From CAWFKW01 sp963816535 (GTDB taxonomy: Bacteria; Bacteroidota; Ignavibacteria; Tepidaquicellales; OLB5): 64,000 bases of DNA. This document shows positions 16,608-23,834 of this stretch, in pieces. Made by a program: the position numbers and the translations under genes. The notes beneath the pieces are model-generated. The model was not told the origin of the DNA, ran no database searches, and saw only the letters and a program-made list of their open reading frames with translations. Position 1 is the first letter of the stretch. Each line of letters starts with the position of its first letter. The stretch is from contig CAWFKW010000003.1 of assembly GCA_963816535.1 (NCBI GenBank), positions 620,001-684,000 on the forward strand. The letters run 5' to 3'.

Positions 16608-17141
16608 ATGAAAACATCCATTTTTATTATTTCGCTTTTATTAACTGTTTCTGTGTCCGCAAATGCACAGCTTAAAGAGGATGATGGATTGCTCGGGCCG
16701 TCGCTTGGACTATGGACTTCGCCTAATGTGCCAACATTTGGGCTCAATTATGAACGCCAATTGTCGCAGTTGGGAGATCTTGCAACTATCAGTTTGGGAG
16801 GCGTGTTCAGATATTCATCGTTCAGGGATAATCCAACGCCGGATTATTACAATTATAATTATTTAACTTTTGGGCTGCAGTCGAATCTTAATTTCAACAG
16901 GATAGGAGAGGGTAAATTTGTGCCGTTTGTAGGACTAGTGCTCGGTTACAATTATGTTAACTCAAGCTATATATCAAATAACGGTACGGTTTACGCGGCA
17001 GGTTACAACAGCGGTTTGTGGTTATGGGGCCAGCTGGGGATGAGATATTTTTTCAGTCCCCGGGTAGCCGGTTCTTTAAGATTTGGCACAGGCAATTTTA
17101 ATTTCAACGTGCTTGAACTTGGAATTGATTTCAAATTGTAA
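16608..17141 (+). CDS. Outer-membrane beta-barrel protein (177 aa)
   Basis: The signal peptide MKTSIFIISLLLTVSVSANA (cleavage near residue 21) is followed by barrel-type alternating strands: LGLWTSPNVPTFGLNYERQL, ATISLGGVFRYSS, YNYLTFGLQSNLNF, FVPFVGLVLGYNYVN, GLWLWGQLGMRYFF, AGSLRFGTGNFNF and a final VLELGIDFKL. This suits a small 8-stranded outer-membrane barrel. The ribosome-binding site AAGAGGAG is strong. It is third in the operon started at P3. It belongs to the same broad structural class as the 7911-8531 protein, but similarity between the two is limited to the barrel pattern. Ligand unknown. Confidence 0.75.
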   Translation: MKTSIFIISLLLTVSVSANAQLKEDDGLLGPSLGLWTSPNVPTFGLNYERQLSQLGDLATISLGGVFRYSSFRDNPTPDYYNYNYLTFGLQSNLNFNRIGEGKFVPFVGLVLGYNYVNSSYISNNGTVYAAGYNSGLWLWGQLGMRYFFSPRVAGSLRFGTGNFNFNVLELGIDFKL

Positions 17142-17408
17142 TATTTGATGAAAACGATGCAAAGTGTTTAAGTGAAATAATTGATACGCAAAGCAACCGG
17201 AATCATCTTTCTTCTGCCGCTTGGTTTTAACTTTGCGGGATGTGAAGCTACAGGTATATTTTTAAAGCAGGGATCTAGGTTGCTGTATTGCTTGTTGTTG
17301 GATCACCGTCTGCTATATTTATACTAGAAGTGATTTTCAAAAAATGAATTGTGTGTTATATAAGCGCTTTTTTTAAAAACTAATTGGAAAGGGAGGAAGT
17401 GGATTAAA
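17142..17408. other. Intergenic region without a clear gene
   Basis: About 265 bp between the beta-barrel gene and the lipoprotein gene. It contains a weak -24/-12-like string at 17221-17236 (TTGGTTTTAACTTTGC) with no TGACAA palindrome at the expected distance, and otherwise nothing recognisable. Confidence 0.4.
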
Positions 17409-18934
17409 ATGAAAGTGAAAAATGCATTGCGAAGTTTCATGACTATAATGGTTTTGGGGGCTTATGTTCTGTTATTCCTTCGTGTACCAAGAACAGCGCG
17501 GATCTGAACAAGAACGAAGCGAGTAAGCCAATGAGTGAATCTGTGGCGGTTAATGACAGCGATCTGAACGAAACCGCAGAGGATCTTATGAGCGTGGATT
17601 ACAAACAATTCTATGATGAATTGTCTCCGCATGGCAAATGGGTTCAGGTTAACGGGAAAGATATCGGAGTCGATCTTTCAAAATTTAAGAACAGCGCTGA
17701 ACTTGAGAATTTCCGGAGTAGGAATTCGTTTTTATACGAGCTTGCAGGTATTAACTCCGCTTACGCCGATGCTGATATCGATTTTGGCATGTTCTTTGTC
17801 TGGCAGCCTACGCCTGACCTCGCAATATCAGTTGCAGCAACAAATGAAGAACCGGCGGAATACTATCCGTATACAAACGGACAATGGGTGAATTCAGATG
17901 ACGGGTGGTATTTTGCTGCTGCTACTCCTTATGAAGACGTTACTTGCCATTACGGCAGGTGGGCTTATGACGACGATATCGGCTGGGTATGGGTGCCCGG
18001 AAGGGTTTGGGCCCCGGCTTGGGTCGAATGGCGTGAGGATGATGATGATATAGCGTGGGCTCCGATGCCCCCGGGAGATTGTTTTGTTAATAACGTAATT
18101 TATGATCCATTTCCTGTTGTAGAAGACAGGTATTACATATGCGACAAGAGATATTTTTGTGAGCCGGAATGCTACAGGCATATTTGGTGGGACCATGATC
18201 ACAGGGACCGCATTCCTCACATGACCGGGCTTACCGGCGTTGATATAGTTAACCATACCGTAATTAACAGGGGGCCGGCAGTATCAAATATTGAGACTTT
18301 CGCAGGGAAGAAATTTGACCCGGTCAAGATTAACAGGGTTAAGAGTTTGAGCGAAGTTAAAGTATCAGGCAATAGGGTTAATACTTATACGCCGCATTTT
18401 GTGAAGGATGCAAAGAACGTGAAAAGAAACACCCCGGTATCTCAGCCGAAATCTTTCAGCCAATTGAATGATGTAAAGAGATCAAAAGAAAAGAACGTAA
18501 CGGAGGATAAAGGCTCGAAAGAAAATAAGAGCCCCGGGGTTACAGAAAAACCAGGCTCGGAGCAAAATAAAGTTGAAAAAAGTGGAAATAATAACGGCAA
18601 GATTCAAAAGTTCAGTAATAAAAAATATAATAAGAACCAGCAGAATCTTGTAATTAAAAACCGGTGGAACGGGAAAAATAACGGTTCAAAGAATAACGCC
18701 AATAAGAACAATAATTACCGGAAAAATAATGTTAATAGAAAAGAGAATAACAGGAACCACGGAAACATTCAGGCTCCGCGAACTAATAAAAGATCGCCTG
18801 GGAATAACAGAAACCCCGGAAAAATTAATCATCCTGGTAATAATAGACAACCTGGCAATAACAGGAGTCCAGGAAACAACAGGAGCCCCGGTAATAATCA
18901 AAAGGGAAATGATAACAGAGGCCGCAGGAAATAG
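17409..18934 (+). pseudogene. DUF6600-like Trp/Asp-rich lipoprotein, signal peptide frameshifted
   Basis: The body, in the frame running from ATG 17531, is 467 residues: a region with FYDELSPHGKWVQV, then the tryptophan-rich block (GRWAYDDDIGWVWVPGRVW, APAWVEWR, IAWAPMPPGD) typical of DUF6600-type exported proteins, then a 200-residue Asn/Lys/Arg-rich tail with PGNNRSPGNNR repeats. That frame has no signal peptide. An ATG at 17409 in another frame encodes MKVKNALRSFMTIMVLG and stops early. Joining the two by one extra G in the G5 run at 17456-17460 gives a perfect lipoprotein leader ending VIPSC-TKN. So the gene is either a one-base-deleted pseudogene, a phase-variable gene, or an assembly error. 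Translation could still start at 17531, giving a cytosolic product. Confidence 0.7.
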
Positions 18935-18970
18935 AAAAAATTAGATCTGTCTTTTCTGTTTTCCCTGGAA

Positions 18971-19005
18971 AGCCGCTAATTAATGGTCAGATTAGCGGCT
19001 TTTTC
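18971..19005 (+). terminator. Rho-independent terminator
   Basis: AGCCGCTAAT and ATTAGCGGCT form a perfect 10-bp stem with a 10-base loop followed by TTTTC, 36 bp after the lipoprotein stop. Confidence 0.9.
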
Positions 19006-19104
19006 ATTTTGTGAGGTCCAAAAGCGATTATGTTTGGCACGACCCCATATTTATCTGTACCCAGATATACAAATTATCACGTTCGAAAAATGAGACTGTT
19101 ACTT

Positions 19105-19118
19105 TGACAAAATTGTCG
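19105..19118. promoter_or_regulatory. Activator site TGACAA-AA-TTGTCG (UAS4)
   Basis: TGACAAAATTGTCG matches the UAS1 palindrome at every position except the last. Its centre is 67.5 bp from the -24 GG of the promoter at 19177, about one helical turn further than in the other three cases. Confidence 0.55.
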
Positions 19119-19176
19119 TAAAGACTTTTACTCGAAAAAATTCTTGCGGTTTTATGTTCACTTTGAGAATAATAGT

Positions 19177-19193
19177 TTGGCATGGTTTTAGTA
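19177..19193 (+). promoter_or_regulatory. Sigma-54-type promoter (P4)
   Basis: TTGGCATGGTTTTAGT has a good -24 element and 10 bases between GG and the -12 GT; the TTG before -12 is TAG, so this is the weakest core of the four. The predicted start is near 19204, 48 nt before the next ATG. Confidence 0.45.
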
Positions 19194-19251
19194 TTATTTA
19201 GGTTAATGAAAAAAAACAAAAAAGTCAAATTATTAAGAATTATAATAATTT

Positions 19252-19578
19252 ATGTCTTTGAATAATTCCTTCTCTCAACTATTTACTGAATATGAAGATA
19301 AGAATCTTCATATTGATATTCATTTGGAAATGTTCGATGAGAACAATGTACATGAGATCCTTGAACACTATATAAAGAAGTATACCGATAAGGGAATTGA
19401 TTTCTTATTCCTGAAGTTTTGGGAAAAGAAAATTGCAGGAGATTACCTTAGTTTGTGGCGGAGAAAAAAAACCGAATCTTTTTTATCGGAACCGCTAAAC
19501 GGGTTCAGGTATATTGGAGTGGTTCATAATTATCTCAAAAAATACAGTGATGTAGGAAAAATTTCTTTAATAATTTAA
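19252..19578 (+). CDS. Hypothetical protein (108 aa)
   Basis: A 108-residue soluble protein with no signal peptide or membrane segment. It is rich in aromatic and charged residues (HIDIHLEMFDENNVHEI, DFLFLKFWEKKIAGDYLSLW, GFRYIGVVHNYLKKY). No family is recognised. The start has no Shine-Dalgarno; an overlapping 19-codon frame (ATG at 19206, MKKNKKVKLLRIIIIY) runs across it and could serve as a coupled leader. It follows promoter P4 and precedes the NBR1-Ig protein by 43 bp on the same strand, so it is likely the first gene of that operon. Confidence 0.5.
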   Translation: MSLNNSFSQLFTEYEDKNLHIDIHLEMFDENNVHEILEHYIKKYTDKGIDFLFLKFWEKKIAGDYLSLWRRKKTESFLSEPLNGFRYIGVVHNYLKKYSDVGKISLII

Positions 19579-19621
19579 GAATAATACAAATTAGAAACAT
19601 GAATGGAAGAAGGGTAAAGAA

Positions 19622-20407
19622 ATGAAATATATAATCATAAACTCAATCGCATTGATATTCTTGCTTAATTTTCCATCAATTGCTCAGCAAAACAATAATT
19701 CTTTGTACTTATCTCAGTCTACGCCTGGAGAGATGATAGCTGGGAAAAGTTACGGAATGTCTGTTTCAATGAAAAACACAGGCAGAACCATTTGGGAAAT
19801 GGGCTCTTATAGTCTCAAATTGATCGGCGTAAAGGAATCTTATCTGAATACTTGGGGTGTAAACAATGTGGATGTGAATTCTTCTGTCAGGCCTGGAGAG
19901 GATATAGTATTTAATTTCACAGTAAAAGCGCCCGAAAAAGAGGGTGAATATATGATTCAATGGCAAATGGCGGAAGGAAATGCATATTTCGGCGAACCGA
20001 CAATTGCCGTTCCCATCAGAGTGTCGGGCCCTTTAAATAGTTCTCTCAAGAACAATCTGACAAATAATGACCAGTTTGTTTCGCAGGCGATTCCAACCCA
20101 AATGGAACAAGGGCAGGTTTATGATATGAGTATTACTGTAATGAATACCGGCTCCTCAACATGGACACCTAATGAATACAAATTGCGGGTAATTAAATCT
20201 TTGGGAATAGCTGGCGATGATGGTAATAACTGGTCAATACCTGATATTACGCTTCCTTATGAAGTAGTTCCAGGTTCTCAGGTTCTCTTTGTATTCAAGG
20301 TTGTGGCTCCGGACGATCCAGGAACTTTCTTGTTCCAGTGCAACCTGGTAAAAGACGGTGTTCCATTTGGCGAAACATCAAGCGTTGTAAAAATAACAGT
20401 AAATTAA
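19622..20407 (+). CDS. Secreted protein with two NBR1-type Ig-like domains
   Basis: A 261-residue exported protein: signal peptide MKYIIINSIALIFLLNFPSIAQ, then two copies of an Ig-like beta-sandwich that resembles the Ig-like domain found next to BRCA1 (NBR1 family). Copy 1 (about 30-135) contains MIAGKSYGMSVSMKNTGRTIW and KEGEYMIQWQMAEG. Copy 2 (about 150-260) contains MEQGQVYDMSITVMNTGSSTW and DPGTFLFQCNLVKDG. The conserved pattern is V..KNTG..TW...Y.L then PG....F.VKAP...G.Y..QW. Bacterial members are usually extracellular adhesive or carbohydrate-associated modules. There is no anchor, so it is probably periplasmic or secreted. It lies in the proposed sigma-54 operon after the 108-residue protein. 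Confidence 0.78.
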   Translation: MKYIIINSIALIFLLNFPSIAQQNNNSLYLSQSTPGEMIAGKSYGMSVSMKNTGRTIWEMGSYSLKLIGVKESYLNTWGVNNVDVNSSVRPGEDIVFNFTVKAPEKEGEYMIQWQMAEGNAYFGEPTIAVPIRVSGPLNSSLKNNLTNNDQFVSQAIPTQMEQGQVYDMSITVMNTGSSTWTPNEYKLRVIKSLGIAGDDGNNWSIPDITLPYEVVPGSQVLFVFKVVAPDDPGTFLFQCNLVKDGVPFGETSSVVKITVN

Positions 20408-20484
20408 TCAAAAGTATTTAACTTTTAGGAATCAGGAATAAGCATTTGATATCGTTTATTCCGACTAAAAAGGAGGCAAATAAG

Positions 20485-21189
20485 ATGGTTAGAAGCAGGA
20501 ATATCAAGTACATCCCATTGCTGATTTTCTTCAGCTTAATAATTTTAGTAATTCTAACTTCATGCAATTCTGACAAATGCAGTAACCCCGTCGGGGTCCC
20601 AGAATGGGTCGGTCAGTATGATGGCGGACATATCGGGGACATCTACTAACAACGGATTGGTTATTCAGGGTGAAAATTCTTGATCGAATATGTGAGACTT
20701 GAAAGATAGCACGGCACAGATGATTACAATCTGAAAGAGGGCCCTTTCGTAGTTAATATTGACCTTACAGGAAGAGTGACAATTTTTGCGATCGGTCAAA
20801 TTCCAAGCGGGACTTTTCATGAAGTTCATATAAAAATTCATAAGCACACACCTAATGAGGTGGTCTTAGACCCGGATTTCGGCACAAATGGCGTAGGTTA
20901 CTCTGGTGTCATAACCGGTACATTCAACGGAATTCCATTTGTATACAGGACTGCAATTACGACTTCCCAGGAAGTAGATATCAATCCAGCGCTAGTAGCA
21001 TCGACATTAAGTAATTTAAGGACTAATGTTACGTTAGTGGTTAATCCCGGTTTATGGTTTGTCTAGGATGGAGTATTGCTCGATCCGACTAACTTTAATA
21101 ACTCGACCACAATTGATGATAATATCAAAGACTCATTCAAGACCGCATTTGAAGATGATAATGAAGACGGGCATCCGGATCATCATTGA
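20485..21189 (+). pseudogene. Decayed lipoprotein gene
   Basis: ATG 20485 with a strong AAAGGAGG ribosome-binding site starts a lipoprotein (hydrophobic segment IPLLIFFSLIILVIL, lipobox LTSC, Cys near residue 28) that ends at TAA 20649. Coding-like sequence continues in shifted frames: GTSTNNGLVIQGENS (stop TGA), then IEYV-like and EGPFVVNIDLTGRVTIFAIG..SGTFHEVHIKIHK, and, after an in-frame TAG at 21064, DGVLLDPTNFNN...DDNEDGHPDHH to TGA 21187. The intact ancestor would be about 230 residues. At least two frameshifts and two or three stops show decay (or very poor local assembly). The middle resembles a DUF4382-type beta domain, but this is uncertain. It follows the NBR1-Ig gene on the same strand. 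Confidence 0.65.
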
Positions 21190-21240
21190 TCAATAAATTC
21201 CAAATTGAAACGGATCATAATTTCAAATCCGAATATTATT

Positions 21241-21273
21241 ATTAGAATGGTAGAATCCGCCTACCATTCTAAT
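21241..21273. terminator. Perfect 13-bp hairpin
   Basis: ATTAGAATGGTAG and CTACCATTCTAAT pair perfectly around a 7-base loop. It lies 50 bp after the decayed lipoprotein and could end transcription, although no T-run follows on the plus strand. Confidence 0.5.
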
Positions 21274-21445
21274 AAATTCAAATCAAATTTCCCTTCCAAT
21301 GAACAAAATCTAACTGCCTATTATATTAAATCTGCACGTAAGTCATTGAATACTATATGCTAACATGCTTACGAGTAACATGGCAGCAACAAGATAGAGT
21401 AAATATTGATTTTTTTTGTTTAAAGGATTCCAAAAACAATAACAT

Positions 21446-21803
21446 CTATGTTTCATTTTTATTAATTATTTCCTCTATTTGCTCCAACACATCTTTATCT
21501 TTAGTACCATCAATTTTTCTCTGGTCTATTTTGTTTAAAACATTCAATAACTTTGTTTGGCCATAATTTGCATAAGAACCAATCTTTATCATTTTTTAAT
21601 TGCAATTGCAGGAATTCGTATTTTCTTTGCCCGTTATTATAAATATCCAAATACAGGCTGAATTTATTGGCGCTGAGTTTTTTTCTTCTAAGTTTAACTA
21701 TTGTAATTGATCCTTTCTTGATTAATTGTTTAGTAACATATGAGTAACACAACAGGTGAAACGATATGAAAATATAAGTTATGCTGTATCGATAAAAGTT
21801 CAA
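21446..21803 (-). pseudogene. Tyrosine recombinase N-terminal (Arm DNA-binding) remnant
   Basis: On the minus strand a frame of 97 codons (21510-21803) contains VKLRRKKLSANKFSLYLDIY then NNGQRKYEFLQLQLKNDKD. This is the hallmark N-terminal Arm DNA-binding segment of Bacteroidetes-type tyrosine integrases. The frame then breaks. A shifted frame continues KLLNVLNKIDQRKIDGTKDK...IEEIINKNET to TAG at 21446-21448. No catalytic domain (R..HxxR..Y) follows, so only a relic of an integrase of about 400 residues is left. It marks the right side of the AT-rich accessory stretch at 15.3-21.9 kb. No tRNA or att site was recognised beside it. Confidence 0.55.
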
Positions 21804-22041
21804 TTAATATCATAAAATTGTATTTTATGTTTCTATTGTTTTCATATCTTTGCCTATACAAATATTTATCAAACATATAATTTTATTAAAAAATTCAGGT
21901 TTTTTCAGCTTTCAATCCATGCCGGTGGGACTCTTGGTTTTGTTTAGTCAGTTCAAATTGCATTTCATTAGCTTTCCGGTTAAATCTTCACATTTTTATC
22001 AAATTCACTAAATCCGTATCTTTGTAACGTATCAGTCAACT

Positions 22042-22602
22042 ATGAACTTCAGGCAAAAATTCTTTGACATCTCGGACCTGATTCAGTCGGAATTCGACCG
22101 AAACCTCGCGCTGCACGGCGACAGGATCAAATGCGGCCGCGGCTGTTCGGAATGCTGTTCGCAGATCTTTGATATAACGCCCCTGGATGGATATATCATT
22201 CAGGAACATGTTAAGTCGTTACCTGCAGAAAGACAAATTCAACTAAAGCTAAAGGCAGAGGAATATTTAGAAAAGAAAGCGGGAGCAAACGAAACAAATC
22301 CAAAAATTCCCTGCCCGGCGTTAGGATCCGAAGGTGAATGCACAATCTATGAAGCGCGCCCGGTTATTTGCCGCAGGTTTGGAATGCCTATTTACGATTA
22401 CAAAAATCCGGCAAGCATACATGCCTGCCATTTAAATTTTAGAGACGGCGAGGAAATAATTGATGCCGCTCTTATCCCGAATCAAACAGAAATAGGGATC
22501 GGGTGGGATAAATTAAAAGATGAATTCAACGCCGCGTTTGCCGTAAAACCGGCCGCAGGAAAAACCACAATAGCAGAGAGCATTATATCTATCCCATTAT
22601 AA
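22042..22602 (+). CDS. YkgJ family zinc/iron-chelating cysteine-cluster protein
   Basis: A 186-residue cytoplasmic protein with the CxxCxxCC-type cluster: CGRGCSECC near residues 32-40, then PCPALGSEGECTIYEARPVICRRFG near 93-117. This arrangement, ending in C-x-I-Y-x-x-R-P-x-x-C-R, defines the YkgJ family (putative metal-binding cysteine cluster). The length and start (ATG) are normal. The biochemical role of the family is not established; members are thought to bind zinc or iron-sulfur. It stands alone, with about 120 bp before the next gene. Confidence 0.88.
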   Translation: MNFRQKFFDISDLIQSEFDRNLALHGDRIKCGRGCSECCSQIFDITPLDGYIIQEHVKSLPAERQIQLKLKAEEYLEKKAGANETNPKIPCPALGSEGECTIYEARPVICRRFGMPIYDYKNPASIHACHLNFRDGEEIIDAALIPNQTEIGIGWDKLKDEFNAAFAVKPAAGKTTIAESIISIPL

Positions 22603-22722
22603 GAATTAAATTATTCGCGACCCAGCGCACAGTCGCTATTTATTTCTACATTGCCTTAAAAGCCATTAAAGGCTAAATTAGCGCTTCAAAAAAACTAATA
22701 TTTAATCAGCGTATAACCAGTT

Positions 22723-23001
22723 ATGGCGTTTGAATCCGATAAAATAATGTTCGAAATCTACAAGGACACGTTGTACAACAAAAAATACAGGGTAGTTTAT
22801 TATACCGAACTGAATGAAAACAACAAGCATGCCGAGATTACGCGTGCAATGAGCGGCAATTCATATTTCGACGGTTTTATAAAAGACTACCGGAAAGAGG
22901 AAGCGAAAAAAATAATCGAAGACATTGTTTTCAGCCTGAATGAAGGCTCTGAAATCCCGAAAGATGAAATCAGAAACAGGCTAAAAGAATACACGCCGTA
23001 A
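22723..23001 (+). CDS. Small hypothetical protein (92 aa)
   Basis: A 92-residue soluble, charged protein starting MAFESDKIMFEIYKDTLYNK, with a beta-rich first half (YRVVYYTELNENNKHAEIT) and a helical acidic second half (KEEAKKIIEDIVFSL...KDEIRNRLKEY). There is no signal peptide. No known family is recognised. It lies between the YkgJ gene and a polytopic membrane protein on the same strand, with a gap of 62 bp to the latter. Confidence 0.6.
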   Translation: MAFESDKIMFEIYKDTLYNKKYRVVYYTELNENNKHAEITRAMSGNSYFDGFIKDYRKEEAKKIIEDIVFSLNEGSEIPKDEIRNRLKEYTP

Positions 23002-23063
23002 CAATCAGTAATAGCCTGACAGGATTTGGCAGTTACCCGTTTCACTTAACGCTCACCAGAACT

Positions 23064-23762
23064 TTGGAACATAAATACAAAAATATATTTTTTGACGAGC
23101 TGTATAACCACCTGAGATACACAGTCGGCGCGGTGCTTATAGCGGCGGCGCTTGTTTTTATTTACAGGCAGTTTCTTATTACTTCATCCGCAGAAGAAAC
23201 TTCAAGGTCTGAAGAGTTTTTCGAAGGTTTTTTTGTAGCCCACTTATTTTTCGCATCGCTCACGCCCGCGGCATTGATTCATGTCCACAGAAAAGCTTTG
23301 TGGATAGGCATAATTATCGCTATTATATCATCTTCGCTAACCTGTACTCTGAGCGATATTATTTTTCCGTATCTTGGCGGAGAGCTATTGAAATACGATA
23401 TGCATTTTCATGTGTGCATCATCGAAGAGCCTGTATTGGCCTGGTCGTTTGTAATTTCCGGCGCAATAATAGGGTTCTTCCTTTCAGAGAGGGTCAGGAC
23501 TCTGTCGCGCTATACACACGGGGCGCATATATTGCTTTCATCGCTGGCTGCCGGCATGTATCTTGTTACATACGGAGTAAGCATGTTTTCGGTCAAAGCG
23601 CTTATTTTCCTCCCCATACTTATCATATCAGTGCTCCTCCCCTGCGTGATGAACGATATTGGCGTGCCTTCTTATATCGTTTCGGTCACCGCTATGCCGG
23701 GCGAGAACAGAAGAGAGCTGCTCGACGAAATCCATCACGAGCATCACGACCATCACCATTAG
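23064..23762 (+). CDS. Polytopic membrane protein with His-rich C-terminus
   Basis: A 232-residue protein with about six transmembrane helices (around 18-38, 50-70, 75-95, 112-132, 148-168, 172-192) and a cytoplasmic-type tail ending in HHEHHDHHH. Helix 2 carries HLFFASL...ALIHVHRK, and a loop has KYDMHFHVC; the many histidines within and after the helices suggest metal handling, which is inference only. The only usable start in frame is TTG at 23064 (TTG GAA CAT AAA), with no Shine-Dalgarno. No family is recognised. It resembles in layout bacterial cobalt/nickel transport accessory proteins (CbtA/B-like), but no motif proves this. Confidence 0.55.
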   Translation: MEHKYKNIFFDELYNHLRYTVGAVLIAAALVFIYRQFLITSSAEETSRSEEFFEGFFVAHLFFASLTPAALIHVHRKALWIGIIIAIISSSLTCTLSDIIFPYLGGELLKYDMHFHVCIIEEPVLAWSFVISGAIIGFFLSERVRTLSRYTHGAHILLSSLAAGMYLVTYGVSMFSVKALIFLPILIISVLLPCVMNDIGVPSYIVSVTAMPGENRRELLDEIHHEHHDHHH

Positions 23763-23830
23763 ATTTCGGATTGCGGATTAGTGATTGCGAAATTGTAATT
23801 GTGGAGTTGTAATTGTGGAGTTGTAATTGC
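23763..23830. repeat. Short tandem/degenerate intergenic repeat
   Basis: A 14-bp unit (TTGTAATTGTGGAG) is present 2.6 times at 23793-23829, preceded by related GATTTCGGATTGCGGATTAG text. A similar degenerate repeat in opposite orientation lies at about 44915-44985. Confidence 0.7.
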
Positions 23831-23834
23831 TGGA

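Noticed and set aside
17221..17236. Fifth sigma-54-like string (TTGGTTTTAACTTTGC) upstream of the DUF6600-like lipoprotein
   Set aside because: The -24 element beyond TTGG does not match, and no TGACAA-type palindrome lies at 58 or 68 bp upstream; it is 190 bp from the start codon.
19035..19050. TTGGCACG at about 19035 looked like a perfect -24 element
   Set aside because: The expected -12 position reads CATA with no TTGC or TTGT, and it is upstream of the palindrome rather than downstream.
23300..23812. 170-codon plus-strand frame inside the six-helix membrane protein gene
   Set aside because: It is a shadow of the +1 frame, rich in Arg/Cys/Tyr, with no start signal.
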